In this document: in pieces, positions 1-5,686 of the stretch
Layout of the letters: each line of letters opens with the position of its first letter
Position numbering within the stretch: the first letter of the stretch is position 1
Assembly: GCA_913058195.1 (NCBI GenBank)
Contig: CAJXPP010000136.1
Coordinates: forward strand, 1 to 6,126
From: an uncultured Gammaproteobacteria bacterium
Lineage (GTDB): Bacteria; Pseudomonadota; Gammaproteobacteria; Nitrosococcales; Methylophagaceae
Length of the DNA: 6,126 nucleotides
Direction of reading: 5' to 3'
Translations under genes and position numbers: made by a program
Notes under the pieces: generated by a model
Database searches by the model: none
What the model was told of the DNA's origin: nothing
The model's input: only the letters and a program-made list of their open reading frames with translations

Positions 1-47
1 GAGATCATGCCTAGTCTCGTGGGCTCGGAGATGTGTATAAGAGACAG
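1..47 (+). other. Nextera read-2 adapter with i7 index (non-genomic)
   Basis: This is synthetic library sequence, not part of the organism. Positions 1-5 (GAGAT) match the 3' end of the Illumina P7 primer. Positions 6-13 (CATGCCTA) match an 8-base i7 index, from memory N706 in its primer orientation. Positions 14-28 (GTCTCGTGGGCTCGG) are the Nextera read-2 tail. Positions 29-47 (AGATGTGTATAAGAGACAG) are the 19-bp Tn5 mosaic end. The genomic insert starts at 48. The mosaic end puts a TAA at 38-40 in the frame of the following gene, so the apparent ATG start at 80 is only an internal methionine. Confidence 0.98.
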
Positions 48-427
48 AGGCTATTCCGAGTGATCTGGCCAAACAACTGATGACCGATCTTGAAAGCCAG
101 ATGCCAAATCTTGTTGGTCAAACCTTAGCGGATAAAGTGGTTAGTTACACCGATAATTTCAGCTATTTAGATCCAATTGACAATAGTGTTTCTGATAAAC
201 AAGGACTAAGAATTGGCTTTGAAGATGGTTCACGAATTATTTTCAGACTATCAGGTACAGGTACTGAAGGTGCAACGCTGCGTGTTTATATTGAATCTTA
301 TGAGTCAGAATCAGCTCTACTACAACAAGATACACAACAAGCATTAGCAAAACTCATTGAACTTGCTGATAATTTAGCAGGCATTACAAAGCGTACAGGC
401 AGAACTGAGCCGACAGTCATTACATAG
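48..427 (+). CDS. pgm: Phosphoglucomutase, C-terminal fragment (5' partial)
   Basis: This is the end of an alpha-D-glucose phosphate-specific phosphoglucomutase, which interconverts glucose 1-phosphate and glucose 6-phosphate in the cytoplasm and feeds glycogen, UDP-glucose and envelope polysaccharide synthesis. About 125 residues are present; the family is usually about 545-560, so the catalytic phosphoserine and metal-binding domains lie off the window. The visible part is the C-terminal phosphate-binding domain, with the loop RLSGTGTEGATLR encoded at 245-283 and a preceding FSYLDPIDNSVSDKQGLR stretch. The C-terminus RTGRTEPTVIT closely resembles animal PGM1, which places it in the PGM1-like clade. 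The frame stays open from the first full codon at 50 (AIPSDLAKQL before the Met at 80), so the gene is cut by the adapter and does not start at 80. yceF follows after 9 nt, probably in one operon. Confidence 0.93.
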
Positions 428-436
428 GACAGCAAG

Positions 437-1024
437 ATGCAACAACTTATTTTAGGCTCAAGCTCCCCTTTTCGTAAGGAGCTATTATCTAAACTGTGTT
501 TGGAATTTATAACATCCTCACCAGATATTGATGAGACTGTTTTAGAAAGTGAACAGCCACATGCTCTAGTCCAGCGCTTAGCTGAACAGAAAGCGAGAAA
601 AATTGCTGAAAGTTACCCAGATGCGCTTATTATTGGCTCAGATCAAGTTGCAGTGCTTAATGGTCAAGTATTAGGTAAACCTGGCAACTATGATAATGCC
701 ATGAAACAACTTATGGCAGCGTCAGGTAACAAAGTAGAATTTTTAACTGGATTAGCACTGTTTAATAGTAAGTCTGGACACATGCAGTCGTTGGTTGAAC
801 CGTTTAGAGTTAGTTTCAAAACACTAAGCAAAAGCCAGATAGATTTTTACTTACAGCAAGAGCAGCCTTACCAGTGTGCTGGAAGCTTTAAGTCAGAGGG
901 ATTTGGGATTAGTTTGTTTTCAAAGCTTGAAGGTAATGATCCGAACAGTTTAATCGGCTTACCGTTAATTCGTTTAATCAGCTTATTAGAAATTGAAGGG
1001 ATTGATGTACTAAAGCCTAGTTAA
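437..1024 (+). CDS. yceF: 7-methyl-GTP pyrophosphatase, Maf family (YceF type)
   Basis: This is a 195-residue Maf/HAM1-fold nucleotide pyrophosphatase. The YceF subgroup hydrolyses 7-methyl-GTP and so keeps this modified nucleotide out of RNA; the assignment comes from family knowledge. Visible signatures are the N-terminal nucleotide-binding motif GSSSPFRKELL (residues 7-17), IIGSDQV with the presumed catalytic Asp69, a GKP at 80-82, and CAGSFKSEGFGI (147-158). The last of these is characteristic of YceF and differs from the dTTP/UTP-specific YhdE subgroup. Length and alignment to E. coli YceF look full, with recognisable identity from end to end. The start is supported by an AGGA SD at 426-429, 7 nt before the ATG and overlapping the pgm stop codon, which suggests coupling to pgm. 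It is not next to rluC or rpmF as in E. coli. The gene ends at a strong intrinsic terminator. Confidence 0.95.
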   Translation: MQQLILGSSSPFRKELLSKLCLEFITSSPDIDETVLESEQPHALVQRLAEQKARKIAESYPDALIIGSDQVAVLNGQVLGKPGNYDNAMKQLMAASGNKVEFLTGLALFNSKSGHMQSLVEPFRVSFKTLSKSQIDFYLQQEQPYQCAGSFKSEGFGISLFSKLEGNDPNSLIGLPLIRLISLLEIEGIDVLKPS

Positions 1025-1027
1025 ATA

Positions 1028-1065
1028 AAGCTGCTATTGGGCGACAATAGCAGCTTATTTTATTT
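1028..1065 (+). terminator. Intrinsic terminator between convergent genes, probably bidirectional
   Basis: A perfect 12-bp stem (AAGCTGCTATTG at 1028-1039, CAATAGCAGCTT at 1045-1056) closes on a 5-nt GGCGA loop. On the + strand it is followed by a T-rich run, TTATTTTATTT, ending near 1065, which suits termination of pgm-yceF. On the - strand the distal side reads TTTATTT, so it can also end the convergent gene whose stop is at 1064-1066. It fills almost all of the 39-nt gap between the two stop codons. Confidence 0.9.
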
Positions 1066-1585
1066 AAGGTGTAGCAGGCGTTAGTGGCACACTATTCTCA
1101 GCTGCTCCTTGACGAGCTAAAGACTGCATTATAGTAGACATAAGCTTACGAGCCATACGTTGACGCATTGTTTTAACCATTCCTTCACTTAGATCTTTAT
1201 TAACATTATTGGTTTCTAAAACCAACTTCAAAGCATCTAAATGGGGCTCACAGGCTGTTAATGTTTTATCTGCGACACTTTCAGGACGCATGCCTTGTTG
1301 ATGATATTCAAGACGGTTTTGCATCATGCATTTATTGTATTCCGTGATATTTCCATACATTTCTTCTTGCGCTTTTTCAGACATATCGACCGGTGTTATC
1401 AAGTTTACTTCTTCAGATTCAGTACTTGCAACTTCGTCCATAGCTTGCACTGGCTCAGCAGTATCACTGACGGCTTCTTCAACGACACTTTCTACAACAG
1501 CAACTTCTTCTGTTGGTTTGTTAATAATGCTATAACCTGCAATTGCAGCAACTACAAGTAAAACAATAAATACAAGACTCTTCAT
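1064..1585 (-). CDS. Unrecognised N-terminally anchored periplasmic protein
   Basis: I do not recognise this 173-residue protein. Residues 4-21 are strongly hydrophobic after Lys2, so it has either one membrane anchor or a short signal peptide (possible AIA/G site at 14-17). There is no lipobox cysteine, so it is not an obvious lipoprotein. Residues 24-70 form a low-complexity acidic linker with 14 Asp/Glu and no Lys or Arg. Residues 71-158 look like the folded part: helical in character, with two cysteines (Cys86 in EYNKCMMQ, Cys112 in LTACEPH) spaced so that a periplasmic disulfide is possible, and a basic amphipathic segment KTMRQRMARKLM (138-149). The tail is Pro/Ala rich. The start is well supported by AGGAGAG at 1589-1595. 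It is transcribed alone, divergently from amgK and convergently with yceF. It is a real gene by RBS, secretion signal and terminator, but its function is unknown. Confidence 0.85.
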   Translation of the reverse strand: MKSLVFIVLLVVAAIAGYSIINKPTEEVAVVESVVEEAVSDTAEPVQAMDEVASTESEEVNLITPVDMSEKAQEEMYGNITEYNKCMMQNRLEYHQQGMRPESVADKTLTACEPHLDALKLVLETNNVNKDLSEGMVKTMRQRMARKLMSTIMQSLARQGAAENSVPLTPATP

Positions 1586-1588
1586 TTT

Positions 1589-1595
1589 CTCTCCT
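1589..1595 (-). promoter_or_regulatory. Strong Shine-Dalgarno of the unknown envelope-protein gene
   Basis: The - strand reads AGGAGAG followed by AAA and ATG, which is among the best SD matches in the window. It fixes the start of the gene at 1585 and argues that this otherwise unrecognised protein is translated well. Confidence 0.8.
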
Positions 1596-1692
1596 AAATT
1601 ATAATAATTTGTTGGGAAATTAATTTACATCAACACCCACCTACAAAACAGAATACTATACACTTCAAAACTTGTTTCGGCATATTTTCATA

Positions 1693-1721
1693 CACAATCA
1701 TTAGTTTTAAATAAATATAAT
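1693..1721 (+). promoter_or_regulatory. Candidate sigma70 promoter for amgK-murU
   Basis: A perfect TATAAT stands at 1716-1721. Seventeen bases upstream is CACAAT (1693-1698), a poor -35. There is no TGn extended -10. Transcription would begin near 1728 and give a leader of about 30 nt. The call rests on the -10 alone in AT-rich DNA. Confidence 0.4.
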
Positions 1722-1746
1722 GCTAACTATCAAATACTTAAAGTAG

Positions 1747-1756
1747 GTTTGCAAAC
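1747..1756. repeat. 10-bp perfect palindrome in the amgK leader
   Basis: GTTTGCAAAC is a perfect dyad with no spacer, lying between the likely SD (AGTAGG, 1742-1747) and the ATG at 1761. It could be a small operator-like site or a tiny RNA hairpin that shortens the 13-nt SD-to-ATG distance. It may also be chance. Confidence 0.35.
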
Positions 1757-1760
1757 TATA

Positions 1761-2756
1761 ATGTTACAGGACAAAGATACTAATACACGTCTCAATCAAA
1801 TCGATAACTGGTTAAAAAGCCAACTTCCATCGACACCATTTCATTTTGAGTCAGCTTCTAGTGATGCGAGTTTTCGTCGTTACTTTCGTGTAACCGCTAA
1901 CGATAAAACATGGATATTAATGGATGCGCCACCTGAACAAGAGGATACTGATCCTTTCATAAAAGTAGCTTCATTCCTATTTAAACATGGCATCAATGTG
2001 CCCGAAATTGTCGCAAAAGATAAAGGTTTAGGCTTTTTACTATTAACAGACTTTGGCAGTACAGCATACCTGGATCAGCTTAGCTCACAATCAGTTGATA
2101 CGCTCTACCGTGCTGCAATTGATAGCTTAATTGATATTCAGTTAATCAAATCTAATGAGGTTCAATTAGCTGACTACGATAAAGCGCTTTTACAACGAGA
2201 AATGGACTTATTTCCAAGCTGGTTTTTAGACAAACATTTTGGAATTACACCGCCTCCATTTTTGCAGCAGACATTTGATGCTCTCATCAACAATGCGGTC
2301 GAACAACCACAAGTAATCGTCCATCGAGATTATCATTCACGTAATTTAATGCACACTAAAGATAATTCACCTGGCATTATTGATTTTCAAGATGCTGTTA
2401 TAGGTCCAATCAGCTACGACTTAGTCTCACTATTACGTGACTGCTATATTTCATGGCCACAGCAAAAATTAAATGAATTCATTGGCTATTACCTTTCACA
2501 GTCTCAAGCTAAAGGATTATTACTTGGAATATCAACCGAGCAATTCACTCGTTGGTTTGATTTGATGGGCTTACAACGACATATTAAAGTCTTAGGTATA
2601 TTCTGTAGGCTGAACTACCGGGATAATAAACCTAACTATATTCATGATCTACCGCTTACACTTCACTATGTACAACAAGTCAGTGCTAAATACCCTGAGT
2701 TTTCTCAGTTACACCATTTTCTTTCAGAACACCCTCTTATTGGTACTATAAAATGA
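1761..2756 (+). CDS. amgK: N-acetylmuramate/N-acetylglucosamine anomeric kinase
   Basis: AmgK phosphorylates MurNAc (and GlcNAc) at the anomeric carbon, giving MurNAc 1-phosphate for MurU in cytoplasmic peptidoglycan recycling. The protein has the aminoglycoside-phosphotransferase/choline-kinase fold. In the 331-residue reading, the family-typical SSDASFRRYFRV is at 33-44, the catalytic loop HRDYHSRN at 188-195 (Asp190 as base, Asn195 metal-binding), and the metal-binding IDFQDA near 207-212, followed by YDLVSLLRDCY. A TTG at 1749 would add four residues (MQTI), but it sits only 1 nt after the AGTAGG purine run. The ATG at 1761 gives the usual short N-terminus before the NxWL helix and is preferred, although its SD spacing of about 13 nt is long. 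The stop codon overlaps the murU start. Function is inferred from motifs plus the adjacent murU, which together are much stronger evidence than the kinase fold alone. Confidence 0.92.
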   Translation: MLQDKDTNTRLNQIDNWLKSQLPSTPFHFESASSDASFRRYFRVTANDKTWILMDAPPEQEDTDPFIKVASFLFKHGINVPEIVAKDKGLGFLLLTDFGSTAYLDQLSSQSVDTLYRAAIDSLIDIQLIKSNEVQLADYDKALLQREMDLFPSWFLDKHFGITPPPFLQQTFDALINNAVEQPQVIVHRDYHSRNLMHTKDNSPGIIDFQDAVIGPISYDLVSLLRDCYISWPQQKLNEFIGYYLSQSQAKGLLLGISTEQFTRWFDLMGLQRHIKVLGIFCRLNYRDNKPNYIHDLPLTLHYVQQVSAKYPEFSQLHHFLSEHPLIGTIK

Positions 2757-3424
2757 AAGTAATCATTCTTTCAGCAGGACGTGGCGATCGTTTACGCCCT
2801 TTAACAGATCACACGCCTAAACCGTTATTAAAAGCAGGTGAGAAACGTTTAATCGAATATACCATTCACTCATTGGTTAAAGCTGGTTTTACAGATATAG
2901 TTATTAACACTGCTTACTTGAGTGAACAGTTTCCCGTAGCGCTTGGTAATGGTGAAGCTTATGGTGCAACGATAAGTTATACAACTGAAGGGATAAATGG
3001 CTTAGAAACGGCTGGCGGCATCATTAATGCCCTGCCATTACTTGGTGACGAGCCGTTTCTCGTTGTTAATGGCGATATATGGACTGACTTTCCTTTTGAG
3101 CAACTACATTCTTTTACATTAGCACCATCAAAATTAGGCCATTTAGTTTTCGTCAATAATCCCGAGCACAACCCAAACGGCGATTTTTCCTTATCATCAA
3201 GTAGTGTTGTCGACGGTGGTGAAAATAAAGTTACCTATAGTGGCATTGCACTATTCCATCCAGATTTATTCAAATCATATGATGTACAGAAAATGGCCTT
3301 GAAGCCTGTTTTACTTGCAGCAATTACAAAACAACAGCTTTCAGGTCAGCTTTACCAAGGCCAATGGTCTGATATTGGTACAGCTGAACGTTTAGAACAA
3401 TTAGCTCAGCATATAACGAACTAA
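2753..3424 (+). CDS. murU: N-acetylmuramate alpha-1-phosphate uridylyltransferase
   Basis: MurU joins MurNAc 1-phosphate to UTP, giving UDP-MurNAc and pyrophosphate. This rejoins the murein precursor pathway beyond MurA and MurB. The 223-residue protein matches the family's usual length (about 220-225). Seen in order are the nucleotide-binding loop LSAGRGDRLRPLTDHTPKPL (6-25), a GLETAGGI uracil/sugar-binding segment (83-90), VNGDIWTD (105-112) with metal-ligand candidate Asp108, NPEHNPNGDF (136-145), the sugar-site YSGIALFHP (162-170) and WSDIGTAERL (205-214) with the second candidate ligand Asp207. Similarity to Pseudomonas putida MurU runs along the whole length. The start overlaps the amgK stop as ATGA and lacks a clear SD of its own, so translation is probably coupled. 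It could be mistaken for a glucose-1-phosphate nucleotidyltransferase, but the amgK partner and short length argue for MurU. It ends 2 nt from the convergent argF stop. Confidence 0.94.
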   Translation: MKVIILSAGRGDRLRPLTDHTPKPLLKAGEKRLIEYTIHSLVKAGFTDIVINTAYLSEQFPVALGNGEAYGATISYTTEGINGLETAGGIINALPLLGDEPFLVVNGDIWTDFPFEQLHSFTLAPSKLGHLVFVNNPEHNPNGDFSLSSSSVVDGGENKVTYSGIALFHPDLFKSYDVQKMALKPVLLAAITKQQLSGQLYQGQWSDIGTAERLEQLAQHITN

Positions 3425-3426
3425 TC

Positions 3427-4329
3427 TCAACTATTCGTGTGCAAAAACTCTATTAATGCTTTTTGGGCATGTAAACGATTTTCTGCTTCTTGCCATACAA
3501 CACTATCTGAATCGTCCATTACCTCAGCAGACACTTCTTCGCCACGATGAGCTGGTAAGCAATGCATAAATAATGCATCATCATTTGCTTTTGCCATAAG
3601 AGCTCGCGTTACTTGGAAATCAGCAAAAGCTACTTCACGTTTCTTCTGCTCTTCTTCTTGGCCCATACTTGCCCAAACATCTGTAACAATGAGATCAGAG
3701 TTTTTGACTGCATCTTCTGGATTATTAAATAAAGTGATCTGAGCATCAGCCTCAGCCACAATATCAGCACGAGGCTCATAACCTTCTGGTGTAGCAATAT
3801 TTAAGTTAAAACCAAGCCGATCTGCAGCGTTGATATACGAATGACACATATTATTGCCATCACCAATCCATGTGACCGTTTTACCTTCGATAGAACCACG
3901 TTGCTCAACATAAGTTTGCATATCAGCAAGTAACTGACAAGGATGATAATCATCAGTTAATGCATTAATAACAGGCACAGATGAGTAATCAGCAAAGCGT
4001 TCGACCATATTGTGATCAAAGGTACGAATCATTACCATATCAACCATGCTTGAGATAACGCGAGCAGAGTCTTCTACAGGCTCTCCACGGCCTAACTGTG
4101 TATCATTTGGTGACAAGAATATTGCACCACCACCAAACTGAACCATTCCAGACTCAAACGAAACACGTGTTCGCGTAGATGATTTATCAAAGATCATAGC
4201 CAGCACTTGATTCTTCAATGGCTCGTATACTTCACCTGCTTTATGCATTCGTTTTAACTCGATCGCACGATCGATTAACTGGTTTAACTCAGAGGTACTC
4301 AAATCTTTTAAGGTTAAAAAATGTCTCAT
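3427..4329 (-). CDS. argF: Ornithine carbamoyltransferase
   Basis: ArgF makes citrulline from ornithine and carbamoyl phosphate in the cytoplasm, the sixth step of arginine synthesis. At 300 residues it is of normal length for the compact anabolic type. The carbamoyl-phosphate loop STRTR is at 51-55, HPCQ at 129-132, the ornithine-binding DVWASMG at 217-223 and the catalytic HCLPAHRG, with its Cys, at 256-263. All expected active-site residues are present. A GAAGAG SD lies at 4339-4344, 9 nt before the ATG and inside argD. The ATG overlaps the argD stop by one base (TAATG), so it is translated from the argD mRNA, probably coupled. The anabolic role is favoured over a catabolic arcB because of argD next door and the absence of arcA or arcC. 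Confidence 0.96.
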   Translation of the reverse strand: MRHFLTLKDLSTSELNQLIDRAIELKRMHKAGEVYEPLKNQVLAMIFDKSSTRTRVSFESGMVQFGGGAIFLSPNDTQLGRGEPVEDSARVISSMVDMVMIRTFDHNMVERFADYSSVPVINALTDDYHPCQLLADMQTYVEQRGSIEGKTVTWIGDGNNMCHSYINAADRLGFNLNIATPEGYEPRADIVAEADAQITLFNNPEDAVKNSDLIVTDVWASMGQEEEQKKREVAFADFQVTRALMAKANDDALFMHCLPAHRGEEVSAEVMDDSDSVVWQEAENRLHAQKALIEFLHTNS

Positions 4330-5528
4330 TACACGTCACTCTTCACTGGCTGTGAGTTCAAAAACTGAATAACTAACTCACTAACTCGTTTTACTATTTC
4401 ATTTGCTTCATCACCATTAATCACTAAAGGTGGTAGTAATCTAATTACGCTATCAGCAGTGACATTTATTAAAATGCCCTGATCTAAGGCTTTTTGAACC
4501 AAAGCAGTACAAGGTAGTGCTAACTCGATTCCAAACATAAAGCCTTTAGCTCTAATCGATTTCACACCTTCTAAGGCAGCTAAATTAGTTTCAAAGCCTT
4601 TTATCATTTTCTCAGTCAATGTATTTACATTAGACAAAATAGCATCTGACTCAATGGTATTTAACACGGTTAATGCCGCACGGCATACCAATGGGTTACC
4701 ACCAAAGGTTGAACCATGATTGCCTGCTTGTAGGACACCAACAGCAGGGCCAGAAACTAAGCATGCACCTATAGGTAAGCCATTACCTAAGCCTTTAGCG
4801 AGTGTCATCACATCGGGAAGAACATTGTCACACTGCTGGAAAGCAAACCAAGTTCCTGTTCGCCCAATGCCTGTTTGAACTTCGTCGAGCATCATTAATA
4901 GTTGGCGTTGATTACATAATTCACGCACGCCTGCCAAATAGTCAACATCTGGAATTTTAACGCCGCCTTCACCTTGTACTGGCTCGACCATAATGGCGAC
5001 AGCTTCAGGCCAATGGCCTACCGCCATTCTCAGTGCATCTAGATCATTATAAGGAACACGTACAAAACCAGGCACTAACGGCTCAAAGCCTGCATGAACT
5101 TTTGGGTTACCTGTCGCGGTTAATGTTGCCATTGTTCTACCGTGGAAGCTACCATCCATAACAATGATGACAGGTTTATCGATGCCTTTCTCATGACCAT
5201 ATTTACGCGCAATTTTAATCGCTGCTTCATTCGCTTCCGCACCAGAGTTACAGAAAAAAACCTGCTCCATAGCTGATAGATTCGTTAATTTTTCTGCAAG
5301 TTCAGTTTGTAAGGGAATGTGATAAATATTAGAGGTATGAATCAAGGTGCTGGCTTGGTCAGCTATCGCTTCAGCAACAGCAGGATGTGCATGGCCTAAA
5401 TTGCACACTGCAATGCCGCTCAACGCATCTAAGTATTTGTTTCCATCTGCATCTATCAACCATGCACCTTTACCCTCGGTAAAAGCCACATCAAGACGAC
5501 CATATGTTGGCATGACTGAATCCGTCAT
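4329..5528 (-). CDS. argD: Acetylornithine aminotransferase
   Basis: ArgD is a PLP-dependent class III aminotransferase that converts N-acetylglutamate semialdehyde to N-acetylornithine using glutamate. Related enzymes also act on succinyldiaminopimelate in lysine synthesis. The 399-residue protein is full length. It shows the N-terminal VMPTYGR, the PLP-phosphate motif NSGAEAN (94-100), SFHGRTMA (127-134), EPVQGEGG (182-189), LDEVQTGIGRTG (214-225), the Schiff-base lysine Lys245 in TLAKGLGNG, and HGSTFGGNPL (271-280). The start at 5528 is supported by GGAG at 5536-5539, 7 nt upstream; a second Met at residue 6 is less likely. It leads the argD-argF unit and lies downstream of the sodB terminator, so it needs its own promoter in 5529-5589. 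No clear ArgR box was found there. Annotation as succinylornithine transaminase (AstC) is less likely without other ast genes and beside argF. Confidence 0.95.
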   Translation of the reverse strand: MTDSVMPTYGRLDVAFTEGKGAWLIDADGNKYLDALSGIAVCNLGHAHPAVAEAIADQASTLIHTSNIYHIPLQTELAEKLTNLSAMEQVFFCNSGAEANEAAIKIARKYGHEKGIDKPVIIVMDGSFHGRTMATLTATGNPKVHAGFEPLVPGFVRVPYNDLDALRMAVGHWPEAVAIMVEPVQGEGGVKIPDVDYLAGVRELCNQRQLLMMLDEVQTGIGRTGTWFAFQQCDNVLPDVMTLAKGLGNGLPIGACLVSGPAVGVLQAGNHGSTFGGNPLVCRAALTVLNTIESDAILSNVNTLTEKMIKGFETNLAALEGVKSIRAKGFMFGIELALPCTALVQKALDQGILINVTADSVIRLLPPLVINGDEANEIVKRVSELVIQFLNSQPVKSDV

Positions 5529-5547
5529 GGTACTACTCCATTAAACC

Positions 5548-5580
5548 TAGGCCATTCAATATTAAATTTTAAATGGCCTA
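5548..5580. repeat. 9-bp inverted repeat in the argD upstream region
   Basis: TAGGCCATT (5548-5556) and AATGGCCTA (5572-5580) are perfect inverted arms separated by a 15-nt AT-only-but-one spacer. It sits between the T-tract of the sodB terminator and the argD SD. It may be an operator, a 5'-leader hairpin of argD mRNA, or a secondary transcript-end structure for sodB. It lacks a T-run on the argD side, so it is not an ordinary intrinsic terminator. Confidence 0.55.
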
Positions 5581-5615
5581 AAACGAAAAATGGCAGTTTC
5601 AAATGAAACTGCCAT
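5580..5615 (-). terminator. Intrinsic terminator of sodB
   Basis: An 11-bp perfect stem (arms 5590-5600 and 5605-5615, ATGGCAGTTTC and its complement) closes on a 4-nt loop. Read on the - strand it is followed at once by TTTTTCGTTTT, a good U-tract. It lies about 70 nt after the sodB stop and separates sodB transcription from argD. On the + strand no T-run follows, so it acts leftward. Confidence 0.9.
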
Positions 5616-5653
5616 AGATCAAAAATAATCGAGCATTTTATAATGTTATGAGC

Positions 5654-5676
5654 TGCTAAGCAAAGTTTACTTAGCA
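5654..5676. repeat. 7-bp inverted repeat just after the sodB stop
   Basis: TGCTAAG (5654-5660) and CTTAGCA (5670-5676) flank a 9-nt spacer, about 10 nt beyond the sodB stop codon. No U-tract follows in the sodB direction, so it would form a 3'-UTR hairpin upstream of the true terminator, perhaps protecting the mRNA end. It is modest in length and could be chance. Confidence 0.4.
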
Positions 5677-5686
5677 ATCATAGGTT

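Larger units (their letters stand above)
1586..1760. other. Divergent intergenic region between the envelope-protein gene and amgK
   Basis: This AT-rich, 175-nt stretch has no coding potential and must carry the promoters of both flanking genes. For amgK, a perfect -10 TATAAT is visible at 1716-1721. For the leftward gene, the clearest -10-like hexamers on the - strand are TATAGT at 1655-1660 and TATAAT at 1598-1603. Neither has a good -35, and the second would leave almost no leader before the SD at 1589-1595, so the first is preferred weakly. No operator of a known regulator was recognised. Confidence 0.6.
5529..5686. other. Intergenic region between sodB and argD
   Basis: This 158-nt region holds, in - strand order, a small inverted repeat just after the sodB stop, the sodB intrinsic terminator, a 9-bp inverted repeat, and the argD SD. 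The argD promoter should lie here. AT-rich hexamers such as TAATAT on the - strand near 5559-5564 are possible -10 elements, but no convincing -35 accompanies them. Confidence 0.6.

Noticed and set aside
1295..1561. Open frames on the + strand opposite the unknown envelope gene (1295-1561 and 1326-1535)
   Set aside because: They are antisense to a gene with a strong SD and signal sequence, have no SD of their own, and their translations are low-complexity shadows of the acidic linker.
2977..3171. Open frame on the - strand inside murU
   Set aside because: It lies wholly within conserved MurU coding sequence and has no supporting signals.
2753..3424. murU as a glucose-1-phosphate thymidylyl- or mannose-1-phosphate guanylyltransferase
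   Set aside because: It is too short for those families, shows MurU-typical spacing through its whole length, and overlaps an AmgK-type kinase.
5347..5544. Open frame on the + strand opposite the argD start
   Set aside because: It is antisense to the conserved ArgD N-terminal region, with no SD or recognisable domain.
5553..5575. ArgR operator ahead of argD
   Set aside because: Only a single ATTCA/TGAAT half-site is present (5554-5558). The second half and the usual 18-bp imperfect palindrome spacing are missing.
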